Shown: positions 39,301-51,300 of the stretch, piece after piece | Numbering within the stretch: the stretch's first letter is position 1 | Layout: the number at the start of each line of letters is the position of its first letter | Source of the DNA: Monodelphis domestica | Lineage: Eukaryota; Chordata; Mammalia; Didelphimorphia; Didelphidae | DNA: 64,000 bases | Direction of reading: 5' to 3' | Assembly (NCBI RefSeq): GCF_027887165.1 | Contig: NC_077227.1 | Coordinates: 355,622,850-355,686,849 of the forward strand | Position numbers and translations under genes: made by a program | Notes under the pieces: model-generated | What the model saw: the letters and a program-made list of their open reading frames with translations, nothing else | What the model was told of the DNA's origin: nothing | Databases searched by the model: none

Positions 39301-42300
39301 AATAGCAAAGCCAGGATTTGAACCCAGGTTTACTCCAAATCTATGGTCTTGACACTCTCCTGTTGACTAGCCAACTATTCCTTAGTTTGGCATTTCCTTT
39401 GTGCTCCATATCTTCTGGTACTAAGTCTTCAGGGTTCACTTAGAAGTTCACTTAGAAAGTTTGCCAGGAGAAAGGGTAATAATCTGTTTTTGGTCTAGAG
39501 CAATACCTGGCCTATTCATTATAACTCTAGTTCACAGCTATATAGCTAAGCCAAAAAAGGGGGGAGGGTATGGAGTTCTAAATCCCTCTTGGTTAGAGAA
39601 ATGGAAATTAAAACAACTGAGATACCACCTCACACCTATCAGATTGGCCAATATGACAGCAAAAGTGATAAATGTTGGAGGGGATGTAGTAAAATTAGGA
39701 CACTAATGTATTGTTGGTGGAGTTGGGAACTTATCCTACCATTCTGAAGGGCAATTTAGAATTATGCCCAAAGGGCTATAAAACAAGACATACCCTTGAG
39801 TCTAGTAATACCACTATTAGCTCTCTATCCCAAAGAGATAAAAAGGGGGATGGGGGAGAAGGACCTACTTGAATAAAAATATTTATAGCTGTTCTTTTTG
39901 TGGTGCAACTTCAACTGGAGAATGACTTGACCAAACTGTGGTATATTTTGGGGGATGTAATGCTATTGTAAGGAATGATGAACAGGATGATTTCAGAAAG
40001 AGCTAGAAATACCTACAAGAACTGATACAGAATGAAACAAGCAGAACCAGTAAAAATCTACCTCCAGAAAAAGAACTATTGTAGTCAGAATACAGATAAT
40101 TTTTCAGTTGCTTAATTGGGTTTATGTTTTGGGTTTTGGTTATAATAAATCTTATAAGATTACTCACTTATAGAAATTAATAATATGGAAATATGTTTTG
40201 CATAATAATACATGTATAACCCAGATCGAATCCTCTGCTTATACTGAAAAGGGGAAGGGAAGGAAGTTCTATCATATAACTTAGGAAAACTTGTGTAGAA
40301 ATTTATTACATGTAATTGGTCAAAAAATAAACAAAATTTTTTTTAAGGGGTTCTCCTAGAGACCTAATTCTGACATACAAGTATAACCTCTGCTCCTCAG
40401 TTTCCTCATCTATAAAATGAGGGTGGCTTTTGAGGTCCTTTCAGCTTTAAATCTGATCCTTTTTTTAAGGTTTACAAAGAGCCTTCCTTATAACAACCCT
40501 GTTAGGGAGTCTGTGTAAATAATGTCATTACTGTTTTTGCCAATGAGGAAAAGTAAGTCAGAACGGTTGGATTGTTCAGAATCACATATGTTTGAATATT
40601 CAAGACTCCAACTTAGATTTTTAGACTCCAGACTAAGTGATCTTTTAGGAGATGGATTCCTGCTACCAGAAGTTTGGGGCAGTGCCAGCCTGGTTGAACA
40701 TATGGGTGAATGGGTAAAAATTACCTGTACCCTAGAAGAGGAAAGTATGGGGGGACTAGTGTCAGTTCCAGACTTGATTTGTAGCCTCCCTTTGTGGGAT
40801 GTCTTTAAAGGCAGCAGTGTCTTCTCTAGGGGGCTGGTGTCAGGAATGTAGTGGTAAGGAGTTGGGTGGGGACACTTTCTACCCATTAAGGGAACATTGG
40901 TCAGGCCAAAGGGTAGAACATTCCCTTCATAATCAGCTCAGTGAGTTCTCCCCTCTTGGGGTCTGGGAGATGTCATCTTCCCCCAGCTGGTAGCTAGCTG
41001 ATAAGCCAGCAGATGGGGTGGGAGGTGAGTGGGAGAAAAACCTCAGGGTAGTGAGTCTTTAAAGGACTGGCCACCTTCAAAGTCTTTCGTCCCTGGTCTG
41101 TGTGACTACATTGGGAACTTAGTGGCTGGAGGTCTGATGGGAGGGAGAGGGTGGCTTGGTAGTGAAAGTTGCTTTCTCTTTAAAACCTCAGAAGATTCTC
41201 TGCCTATGTTATTACCTGAACTACCTCAGATACCAATATAGTACTACCCTCCAGATTTTCTAGGAGGTGAAGCTGAAACTCAGCCAAGTAGTGACAGAAC
41301 TGGGACTCCAACCCAGGTCTCGATTCTTATTATACCATACTACCTGCATATTCACATATCTAGGCTTATTCGTTCCTCACCAATTCTTTCTGTATACTTT
41401 GGCAAGGCACAGTTCTCTTATGTGATTGGAGGAAGACCACTCTTTTAGAATCTCTGAAGCTCAAGGAGAGTGATATGGGCCCTATACTATCAGGCTTGGA
41501 AAACTTATACTAGCTTTGGACTTGTAATTGATTGGATTCTTAGAAGCCCATTCTATTTTTTCCTTCTCCTTTCTCACTAGAGAATATAATATCATTTTCC
41601 TATTTCTTACCATATACTTTCTCCTTATACTCTGGCTCTCGCACTTTTACTTCACTCTCTCTTACCTATGACCTTTCCCTTTTGAATTAAGGTGGGACAG
41701 AGCCCTAGATTATCTTATTTGCAGTAGAAGTTGAGTGACTGGGCATACTTTGACACAGACAGAGGTAGTAAAGCAGAAGAGGTAAAAATTAGGAAAATCC
41801 CTAGCAGTGGTGTATATTGGGTCTCTTAGTGCCAAATTGGTCCCTTTTCTACTCTCCCTTGGTCTCCCTGTGGATCTTCCTGTTCATCTCTTCCCATGGT
41901 GCTTTGGGCAGCCTTAGGTTTGGCCTGGTGACCCTCAACTCTTAAGACTTTGTGCCTAAAGCAGGAGCTACTGGCCTGGGCTGAACTGTATGGTTCAGCA
42001 TGTGTCTTGTGCTTAATAAATATTTCAGTGATGGATCTATGTTCATCAACTTGGGTTGTGAGAAAGCTCACAAAAAAGGTGAAATTTGACCTTTCTGTGC
42101 CCATCCCATTACCTTAGACCCAGACATTTTGAGAAAATTGAGGCAGAAAATTAAAGGGCTAGAGTTACAAATCTTAACTTTTCCCACCTGCATTGTTCTA
42201 GAGGGAATTGATGCAGGAATGACAGGTGTCATAGGCTTTAGAGAGCTACAAGGGGCCCTTCGTGATCACTAGGGATTTATTTCTTCCCTTAAGTGAGCTC

Positions 42301-45300
42301 TTGAGTTTAGCCCACTGAGATAATCTCAGTGTCTACTGATTTTGAGAATTCATTCCTTGAGACAGTTTATATTCCTCTGCCAGACCTTCCTTTTGGGGTC
42401 ATTTGCCCTATATCTAAAATACTCTGGGACTTACTTTGGGGGAAATAAGACACTCCTACATACCACCTCCACTGAGAACATGCTTGTGTGCGCACACATA
42501 GTTAGAAACTTTGACTCTCGTGCCACTTTGTACTCCTTTAATTGGTTCTCCACATCTGTTTCCAAGCCCTGTTTAAAGCCCAATAAAGAAGATTGATGAG
42601 AAGTTGTTTTCCATTGAATGGATCACCTGAGTCTTCTTTGTTCCTCCCCTCCCAGCATGGGCTTTACTGATCTCAGGGAAGTTTAAATTTGGGGCTTTAT
42701 TTGTGCAGTGGAGGGAGAGGAGGAAGGAAGTAGGGACTCTTGGTGGGGAGGGGGCAGGTTGTGCTCTTCTGCCTGCCTACCTCTGGCTCAATCCAGTCTT
42801 TTTTTTTTTCCCCATCTTGTTCCTACAGAGCATTCTGCTCCAGCCAAAGTGGTGAGGGCAGCCAACCCCAAGCCTCGAAAAGGCAGCAAGGTATGGTGGT
42901 GCTGTCAACTGAAGATGCTTCTGAAAGAGTTTTCCTTTCACTTGGGACCCTGTGAGATTGGATTTTTCATGCTGGGACACCGACCCCCCACCTCCCCCCA
43001 ATCCTATGGTGCTAGATGTCACCTCCCCCTTGGGCTCTGCCTAAACAGCAGTTGTTCTATGTTAGGCATGAGGTGTGGGGAGATGATCTTGAGTCTATCC
43101 ATCCTCACCTCATTAGTTAGTCCCTATTGCTTTGATAGCCAGTCCTAAGTACTAGGGGGGGTAGAGACCATCCTAAAAAAGGAATTGGGAGGGGAGGGGG
43201 TGAAGGAGTGGTAAAAAGGCACATCATCATTAGGGAATGACCTGGTTTTGTGTTGCAGGTTAGTGATTTTGGAGATGCTACCAACTGGCCCACACCTGGA
43301 GAGATAGCCCACAAGAGTGTCCAGGTAAGAGAGTAGAATTGGTGTAATTGAACTCTGCTTGTATATACCCTCCTCCACCAACTCAGAATTTCTTAACCTT
43401 TGACTTTAAAAGTCTAGGGATCAGAAGAAAGATTGGGATGGGATGAGGAATACATGGTATAAAAGTCAAATTGGTATTCCTCTCTGGAGTGCTACCTTAC
43501 CTACTTCCACAATCTGAACTAGGCACATTTGCCAATCCCTGGCCAGCATGCTTTTTGGGGACCTGCATTCCAGGTCAGGAGGGGCCAAGAATAGCTTCCC
43601 CATAGACTGTGGGCCTTAGATTACCTTGTTAGGCCTTTGCTGTTCACCAGTTTCTTTATTCCATCCTGCTATTCTGGGACTGCAGGCTGGATAACCTCCC
43701 TGGCTGGGCCTCTAGGCTGTGACTGCCAGTGTGCTTGAGTCTCCCTCAAAAGCTCTTTGAGGGTAGGTAATGTGACTCTGGGTCTGGCTTCTTCCCAGCT
43801 TTCCCACAGAGGGGAGATCCTCAATCCCTTCAGGTCCCAACTTGCCCAGGGCTCTACTTAGATTAAGTAGTCAGCAAACCTATATAAAAGTAATGATAAT
43901 GATAACTCGTTTCTGTAATGTTTAGCATTTACAATGTATTTTAGCAAATCTGTGAGGTAGGCAATGCAATTCCCATTTTTAGAGATGAGGAAATTGAGGA
44001 ACCAGGAGGTTTGCCAAGTAAATATCAGGACTTGTATTAAAAACCCAGGTCTTCTGACTTTAATAATACCAGGAATTCTCTCATTTAAAAAAATCATCAT
44101 AGCAGCCAGAAATCTTAAGTGTTTTAGAAAGGTTGCAAAGCACTTTATATATACAATCTCATTTGATCCTTGTGATCCCCAGACCCATCATGATTCCAAG
44201 CCTAGCAGCATACATTTATTGTGCCATCCTAGTTATAGAAGCTCACAGAATGATGTTTAAGCAGTCTGCTCAAGACAATACTTAATAGAGATGCTTAATG
44301 TGAGAATCGGGACTCAAGTCCAGGTCCCCTGCAGCCCACTTTATTCTGTTGAGTGCTATTTAGGGAACCATGGAGGGTCAGAGGGAGGGATGCCTCTGCC
44401 AGTAGACCCTTTACTCTCTATTGGACCATTTATGAAGAACCCTTTATTTCTTTTCCAGCCCCAGCCTCATAAACCAGCTCCACTTCGCAAACCACCCCCA
44501 AAGAAGGACATGAAGGAACAGGATAAAGGAGAGGGAAGTGACAATAAGGAAAGTCCAAAGGCCAAGTCAGATGAATCTGGAGAAGAAAAGAATGGGGATG
44601 ATGATAGCCAGAAAGCTGGGCAGAAGAAGAAAGGTGAGTGGCCTGACTGCTGGGAAGGCCCAGGACCTCCAAGGTGGGCATTGTATATGCTGGAGGCATG
44701 GGTCTTGAAGGGGATGGGAAGAAGTGTCACTGAAGAGCCCCCCTCTCCCCTAACGGTATTTCACGTGCTCACGATGTCCCCCAGGGAGCAAACACAAGTG
44801 GGTTCCATTGCACATAGACATGAAGTCAGATGTGGCCCGGGACAAAACTGCTTTACGTACCAACCGCCAGAATGAACAACTTCGCCATCCCTCTGCCAGC
44901 CGTGGTGAGGTCAAAGGTACCTGAGAGTGCTTCTGGGTGGGGAGGATCTGGTGCTGGTGCATGCTGGTGCTGGTGCATGCTGGTGCTGGTGCTGGTGGGT
45001 TGGAGTTATATGGGGTAGGTAAGGAACTGGGGAAGAAAGGAGCTATCCCCCAAGTGGATGAACCCCACCCCCTCCCCCTTCTCTCCAGGACTGAGCCAAG
45101 GCCCCCCCTCTTCCCCGGGGTGGCATCCGGACAACAAACAGGAAAGGGCCTGGCCTGACCATGATGAGACGTCAAGCGTGAAGAGTGAGGGGGGAGCCAT
45201 TCGGGGCGCGTTCCGGGGCCGAGGCCGGGGGCGAGGCAGAGGCCGGGGTCGAGGCCGGGGCAACACTCGATGTACGTGAGAGCTAAGAATGGGGTGAGGG

Positions 45301-48300
45301 GCGTAGTAGGACCTAGTGCTTAGGCTTTGGCTAGGGAGTGTTGAACCAATCTCCCTTCTTTCTCCTCCAAACCAAGCTGGGGTCAACCAGAGTCTTAATT
45401 GTGGATTCCTCTTATGATCTTCATATGAACTTTAATGCAAGAGGGTCCTTAAAAGGCAAAATATTAGGACTGAATGGGGACTTCAACTATTAGAGTTCTG
45501 GAATCCAGGTCTTGGAACTCCCCAAATGGTGGTCTTTTTACTCCTTCACATTTTCACCTTTGTCATCCATCTTAGGAGAACACTGATACCAGCTTGATTT
45601 TTGCTCCCTCATTTTTTGAACTCAGCAGCACCTGTCTACCCATCCCAGGAAAGTTCTCTCACAGGGAAAAGTGCTTATCCTTCCATCACATGGTAACATC
45701 CCTCTCCTTCTTCCTCTCTTTCCACAGCCCACTTTGATTACCAATACGGCTACCGAAAGTATGACTGCTCTGATGGCTCTCGAACCCCCAAGTACCAAAG
45801 TAACATCACTTATTATTTTGACAATGTGAGCAGCAATGATCTATATAATGTGGACCAGGAGCTGCTGAAAGACTACATCAAGCGACAGATGTAAGTTGGG
45901 GTTGATTGTGGAAGTAGGTAGATGATGGTGCTGTGGGCATACCAATGGCACCGATTTCACTGGTCTAAGGAACTTAGTCAGTTTATGGTAGGAAAATAAA
46001 ATGGTATGTGGGAGTAAAGAGCTTTATTACTTGTGTGACCTAGGGCACTACTCACTTTCTCCTAGGCTGTTTTCCCATCTACTAATGAAATTGAAATAGA
46101 TTTCAAAAGTTTGTCTAGCTCTAAATTCTGTTATCTTGGGCTTTACTCTGCCTCATTTTGCCTTGTTGGGCCATGTCTATTCAAATTGACAAGCCTTTAT
46201 TGCATACTACTTTGTACCCAGCTGTGTGGCAGGCACTGAGATAGGGTGAGTTGAGTAAAGAAGGTACTGTCTTTGCTTTCACAGCCTAGAGCCTATTGGG
46301 GAGACCACAGAATGTCCAAAGGTTACATAACAAACAGTAAGAAAGCATATGATTAATAATAACTAGCATTTGAGGTTTCCAAAACTGTTTATATGGGTTA
46401 TCGTTAATATGATCCTTGTAATCTTTGCAGGAGGTGCTATTGTGTTTTGGTTTTTAACCTTTCTTTGAATCAAATACTAAATAATCAATTCTAAGGCAGA
46501 AGAGAGGGCAAGGGCTAGGCAACTGAGGTTAAGTAACTTGCCTGGGGCCACACAACTTTAGAAATGTTTGAGGCCCCATTTGAACCCAGGACTTCCCATC
46601 TTCTAGGACTGGCTCTTCATCCACAGTGCCACCTAGCTGCCCCCTAGGCAGGTGCTATTAATAGAAATTGAGACTGTTTGAGGTCCATATCTTACTCAAG
46701 GCCACATGACTAGTAAAATGTCAATGGGAAGATTTACAATCTTTCTGATTCACCAAGAGTCTGGCACTCTACTACACTAACTAGTTCCTCATTCCATATG
46801 TATACATTAGCCTAAGATCATAGAATGAGAGCTAGGAGTCATTTCAAATGCCATTGATCCTAACTTAGAGTCATTCAGCTTCTGAGATGGGATTTGAACC
46901 CACCATTTTTTTCTTCCAAAAACAGTATTCTTACTGGAAGAGATAACAGACTGCACTAGTCTGTTAATTGGGAATGCACAATTCCAGGGATACAGGGCCC
47001 TTTTGGGAAATAAAAGTTTTACACATAGAAGAGGACTGCCAAAGGACTCTGAGAAGGGGGGATATTAGCTGTGGAATTTTGTGTGCAGAAAGGGTACTGT
47101 GGGGTCCTTTGTCCTTTCTCCTCTCTTATCCACTTCTTTCTTCCTTCCTGGGTGAGTAGTGAATACTACTTCAGTGTGGACAACTTGGAACGAGACTTCT
47201 TCCTTCGACGTAAAATGGATAATGATGGGTTTCTTCCTATCACCCTCATTGCCTCTTTCCACAGAGTGAAGGCCCTTACCACTGAAGTGGGCCTCATCAT
47301 CCAGGTGCCAGGGAGTAGGGGGCACTGTTGGGAATGGATAAAACAAAATTGAGGACCTGGAGGGAAGAGGGATCCTGGCCTTGTGGGGTAGGGACAGGGC
47401 TGCCTCTGCTTGCATTGGTGATTGCCTCCAAAACTTGCCCTTATTAGCTAGGATTATAGTGGGATCTAACCAAAGAGATGGCCCTGGGAGGTTTTTTGTC
47501 ACTATCACCTACACTCTTGCCCTAGGCCCTAAAGGATAGCAAAGTGGTCGAGATTGTAGAGCAGAAGATCCGAAGGAAGGAGCAGCCTGAGAAGTGGCCC
47601 CTGCCAGGACCCACAATGACAGATTATTCACAGACTGACTTTTCTCAGCTCATCAACTGCCCTGAATTTGTGCCCCGACAGAGTTTCCAAAAGGAGACAG
47701 GTTGGTGGAGAGAATTTGGGGAATGGAGGGAACAGAGCTAGGGAGACCAGCTATGGGAAGGTGACTCACTATCTGAGAGTACTACAAGGCTTAGGCAGCA
47801 GTTCATGAATGTTCTTCATAGTTTCCTTGCAAAGAGGAGTGGGAGTAGCTCAAGACTTGGTCCTAGGTGTGTTCTAATCCCAGCACTCTTTCCAGAATCG
47901 GCACCAGGCTCTCCCCGCTCGGCCACTCCTGTGCCAACCAAGACAGAGGAGGTCAGCAACCTAAAGACACTACCCAAAGGCCTATCAGCCAGCCTCCCTG
48001 ACCTGGATTCAGAGAATTGGATAGAGGTGAAGAAGAGGCCTCGGCCCTCTCCAGCAAGACCCAAGGTTGGTATTGACTACATTCTCAGCAATGTGGGTAG
48101 GGAATCCGACAGATTGTAAAGACTTCTGCTTTTTTTTTTTCTTTGCCATATCCATTCATCAGGAAGAGATTTTTGCTCTACAAAAGTTGGGAGGGCCTTG
48201 AGACTTGTGAGTTCTAATCCTTCCTTGCCCTGTCCATCCTTTTCATTCCTTACTCCCTTTACTCCCATGGCTTAGTCCTGACCTATCTCATTCCAACATG

Positions 48301-51300
48301 GGATGATGACCTTGATGTGCCAACACATATACACAGATACCCAAGTGTGTTATAGAACAGTGATATTCTGAATCCCAATGTTGGAGGTGGAACCTAATTC
48401 CAATAATCTCACGTCCTCAGGAGTTCCTTGAGGATACAGACCTTCTTAGATGGTTGCAGACCCTCTTTTGGGCTCTTGCCATATACTATGATTTAATGTC
48501 AGACTTTCCTCTCAAAGCTAACAACCTGCAGGACCAATCCCCCATCCCTCCCATTGAAGACCATGGTCCTCTTGTTTTGTCTTCTTCTATTAAAAAGCCC
48601 TTCTTTCATGCCTGAAGGGAAGTTGTTTTTATCACCTTTGAGAAGATTGTTTCAGTTTCCATTTTGCCCCTACCTAAATCAGTGTGCAACTGGACAAATG
48701 GCTTTTCTTAACCTCAGTGCCCTCTTCAATGAAGTGAGAGGGTTGGACTTGTTATTTTTAATGTTTTGTTGTTTTTGTTTTTCTGAACTTAATGTCTACA
48801 AAACAGGATCATTTCTATTTACAAAGAAGAACAGAAAAAGAGGATTGCCTATGAAACCACCAGTCTCAACGTGTACAGCTTGCTTTTTTTTTTTCCAAAG
48901 ATTAATAAATTGAATGTGTTAGTTTCAAAGCTGTCCTGCTTGTGCCTTCCTCCAAACCTCCTTCTGTTCTTTTCTCTGCACTTAAAAAAAATGCTGCAGT
49001 GACCCTCTTTTCTTTCTACCTTTTTTGTAGCATCATTATTACCAGGTCTCTCTTCCCATATCACCACTCCCACTCCTTGTAAAAATATGCAGAGTTAAGT
49101 AAAACATCCACACATTGCCCAAGTCTGAAAAGATTTGTCTCAATCTGTCTGTCCAGGCCCTGTGTGTCTGTCAGGTAGTATGCACACCAACCCTCCTACT
49201 CCTAGAAAGGTGAAGATACCAATTACATTTTCTTACCTCCAGTTGTGTTGACTATTATAGCCTTCAATTACAGGGGTGGGTTTTCTCTTTATTTTAGTAG
49301 TTTTAGTCTTGAGCTGTTTTTCTCCTTGTACTTTTTTTTAAATGTCATTTCCTTTAAGTCTTCTCATTCTTCTCTAAAGTCTTATTTCTTATAGCTAAGT
49401 AATATTCCATACGTAGTATGGACTTCTCCAATAGAACTTCAACTTTGTTTCTGGTTCTTTACACACACAAATACATGCGTGCATGCATCTATGAGTGTTT
49501 GCATTACCTAACAGTGAGATTTCTGAATCAGAGGGTGTAAGAATTTTGTACTAGAATCCAGAATTGCTTTCTAGAATGACTAGACCAACTTATGATTTCA
49601 CCAGTGGTGCATTTAGTGTTTTGTTTTTCCACTGTCCCTCTAGCATGGCCTATTTTCCTCTTGTGTCCTTTCACTTAATGATTTCTGTATCTGAAATTCT
49701 GAATTAGTTCTCAAATGGATTTGATTGCCTCTTCTTGTAGACTTTTTCTTATAGCCCCCTCTGCCCTCATCGGAAGTCTTTACATCTCTGTAGTCCAGAA
49801 AGAAATTCAAGGAGCCTCAATGAGGTGTCACTGAAGGACAAATCATGACCCTATGACGGACATTTATCCATCTACCACATTCAAAACGCACATCTAGTAG
49901 TCATAGTAGTTTGTAGAATTGGAGCCAGATATCCTAAATGATCCTAGAAATTCGGTTCAGTTCTAATTCTAAACTGGACACTAGGTATCTTCTATAAGAG
50001 AAATGATAAAAAAGAAAATAGAATCAGAGGGGATCAATGGGGTAGACACTTGATAAAATGCTACTCTGTGCCTGGCATTGGTCTAGGATGTAGAGATACA
50101 AAAACAAAAGTAGTACATTACCTACCCTTTGGGTGGTTTCTATTCTAATTGAAGCCACAACATGTACATATATGTTTATGCTTTTATATAGACTTGTGTA
50201 TATAGATACACAAAATGAATATCAGTTTGGGAGGGTAAAGAACTAATAGGAAAAGTAGTGCTTAGGTTGGGGCGGGGCAAAGACTGTCATTGGGGAACAA
50301 CAAAAAGACCAGTTTTATTGGACTGTGAAGTCCAAGAAGGGTAGAAAGGTGGTTTGGGGGCCCACTTGTGAAGTGTTTTCAGTGTCAAATAGGAGTTTGT
50401 CTTTTCATCCTAGAAACTGTAGAGACCCACTTTTTGACCTACACTTTAAAAAAATTACTGGTGATTAGTAGATAGACTGGAACATTGAGAGACTTGAGGG
50501 AAGGATATTAGAAGGCTATTGTTACAGTCCAGGTGAGAAGTGATAAGGGCCTGGGAACTAGGGTGGTTGCTATGTGAGGAGATTGCCTTTAAATCTAGAC
50601 AGAACCTAGTTTAGTGTAATAGAAAGGCATTACTACAAAGGTACCTAGCATTGAGCCCTGGACGCGTCATTTAACCTCTCTTTCAAATGGTCTCCTAAGT
50701 ATGGGCTATGATATCATTCACAAAGAGTATGATCAACCGATCAGGGTGGTTAGCTAGATTGCATACCATCCTTCCTGTGAGGCTTCTGTCCTATACAACC
50801 ACATCTATTTCCTAATACTCCTCCCCCCTAACCTCATCTCCCTTAGGGAATTTCTAGCCTTACTCCTCCTCCCCCCTTTAAAAAAAAAAATAAAACCCTT
50901 ACCTTCTGTCTTGAAATCAATACTGTATATTGGTTCCAAGGCAGAAGAGTGAGTGGGAAGGGCTAAGCAATGGGGGTTAAGTGACTTGCCCAGGGTCGCA
51001 CAGCTGGGAAGTGTCTGAGGCCACATTTGAACCCAGAACTTCCCATCTCTAGGCCTTTCAGTCCATTGAGCTACCCAGTCTTCCCCCACCTCCCCACCCC
51101 CCGCCTTATCTCTTACCTGGACATCCTCAGCAATAACTGAGCAGGTGCTTGACCTCAAGGTCAAGCAAGAGCTTTTCAGAAGGTATGCTTGGCACTATGG
51201 AGGTAAGATCCTCATTCTAATATTCTCTGACTTTTTTGCATTTTGGGTGGAAATATCAGATGAATTTCAGTCTTAGGAACCCAAACTTACTCTTTTTCTA

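Larger units (their letters stand above)
8996..42828 (+). other. LARP1: LARP1 intron 1 (33.8 kb)
   Basis: Runs from donor GTGGGT to the exon 2 acceptor. No further exon, nested gene or RNA gene can be supported. The 5' part (about 9.3-13.6 kb) and the stretches 32.1-34.1 kb, 35.8-37.1 kb and 40.7-42.8 kb show few recognisable repeats. The rest is occupied by the repeats listed separately plus old MIR-like fragments. Confidence 0.9.

Noticed and set aside
45006..45386. 126-codon antisense frame opposite the RG exon
   Set aside because: A mirror of the arginine-glycine codons (proline/arginine repeats) and intron sequence; no independent support.
48066..48119. Read-through of exon 10 as an alternative C-terminus
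   Set aside because: The frame continues 17 codons into the intron, but the donor is intact and exon 11 joins in frame. A nearby AATAAA at about 48903 is not enough to claim an alternative end.
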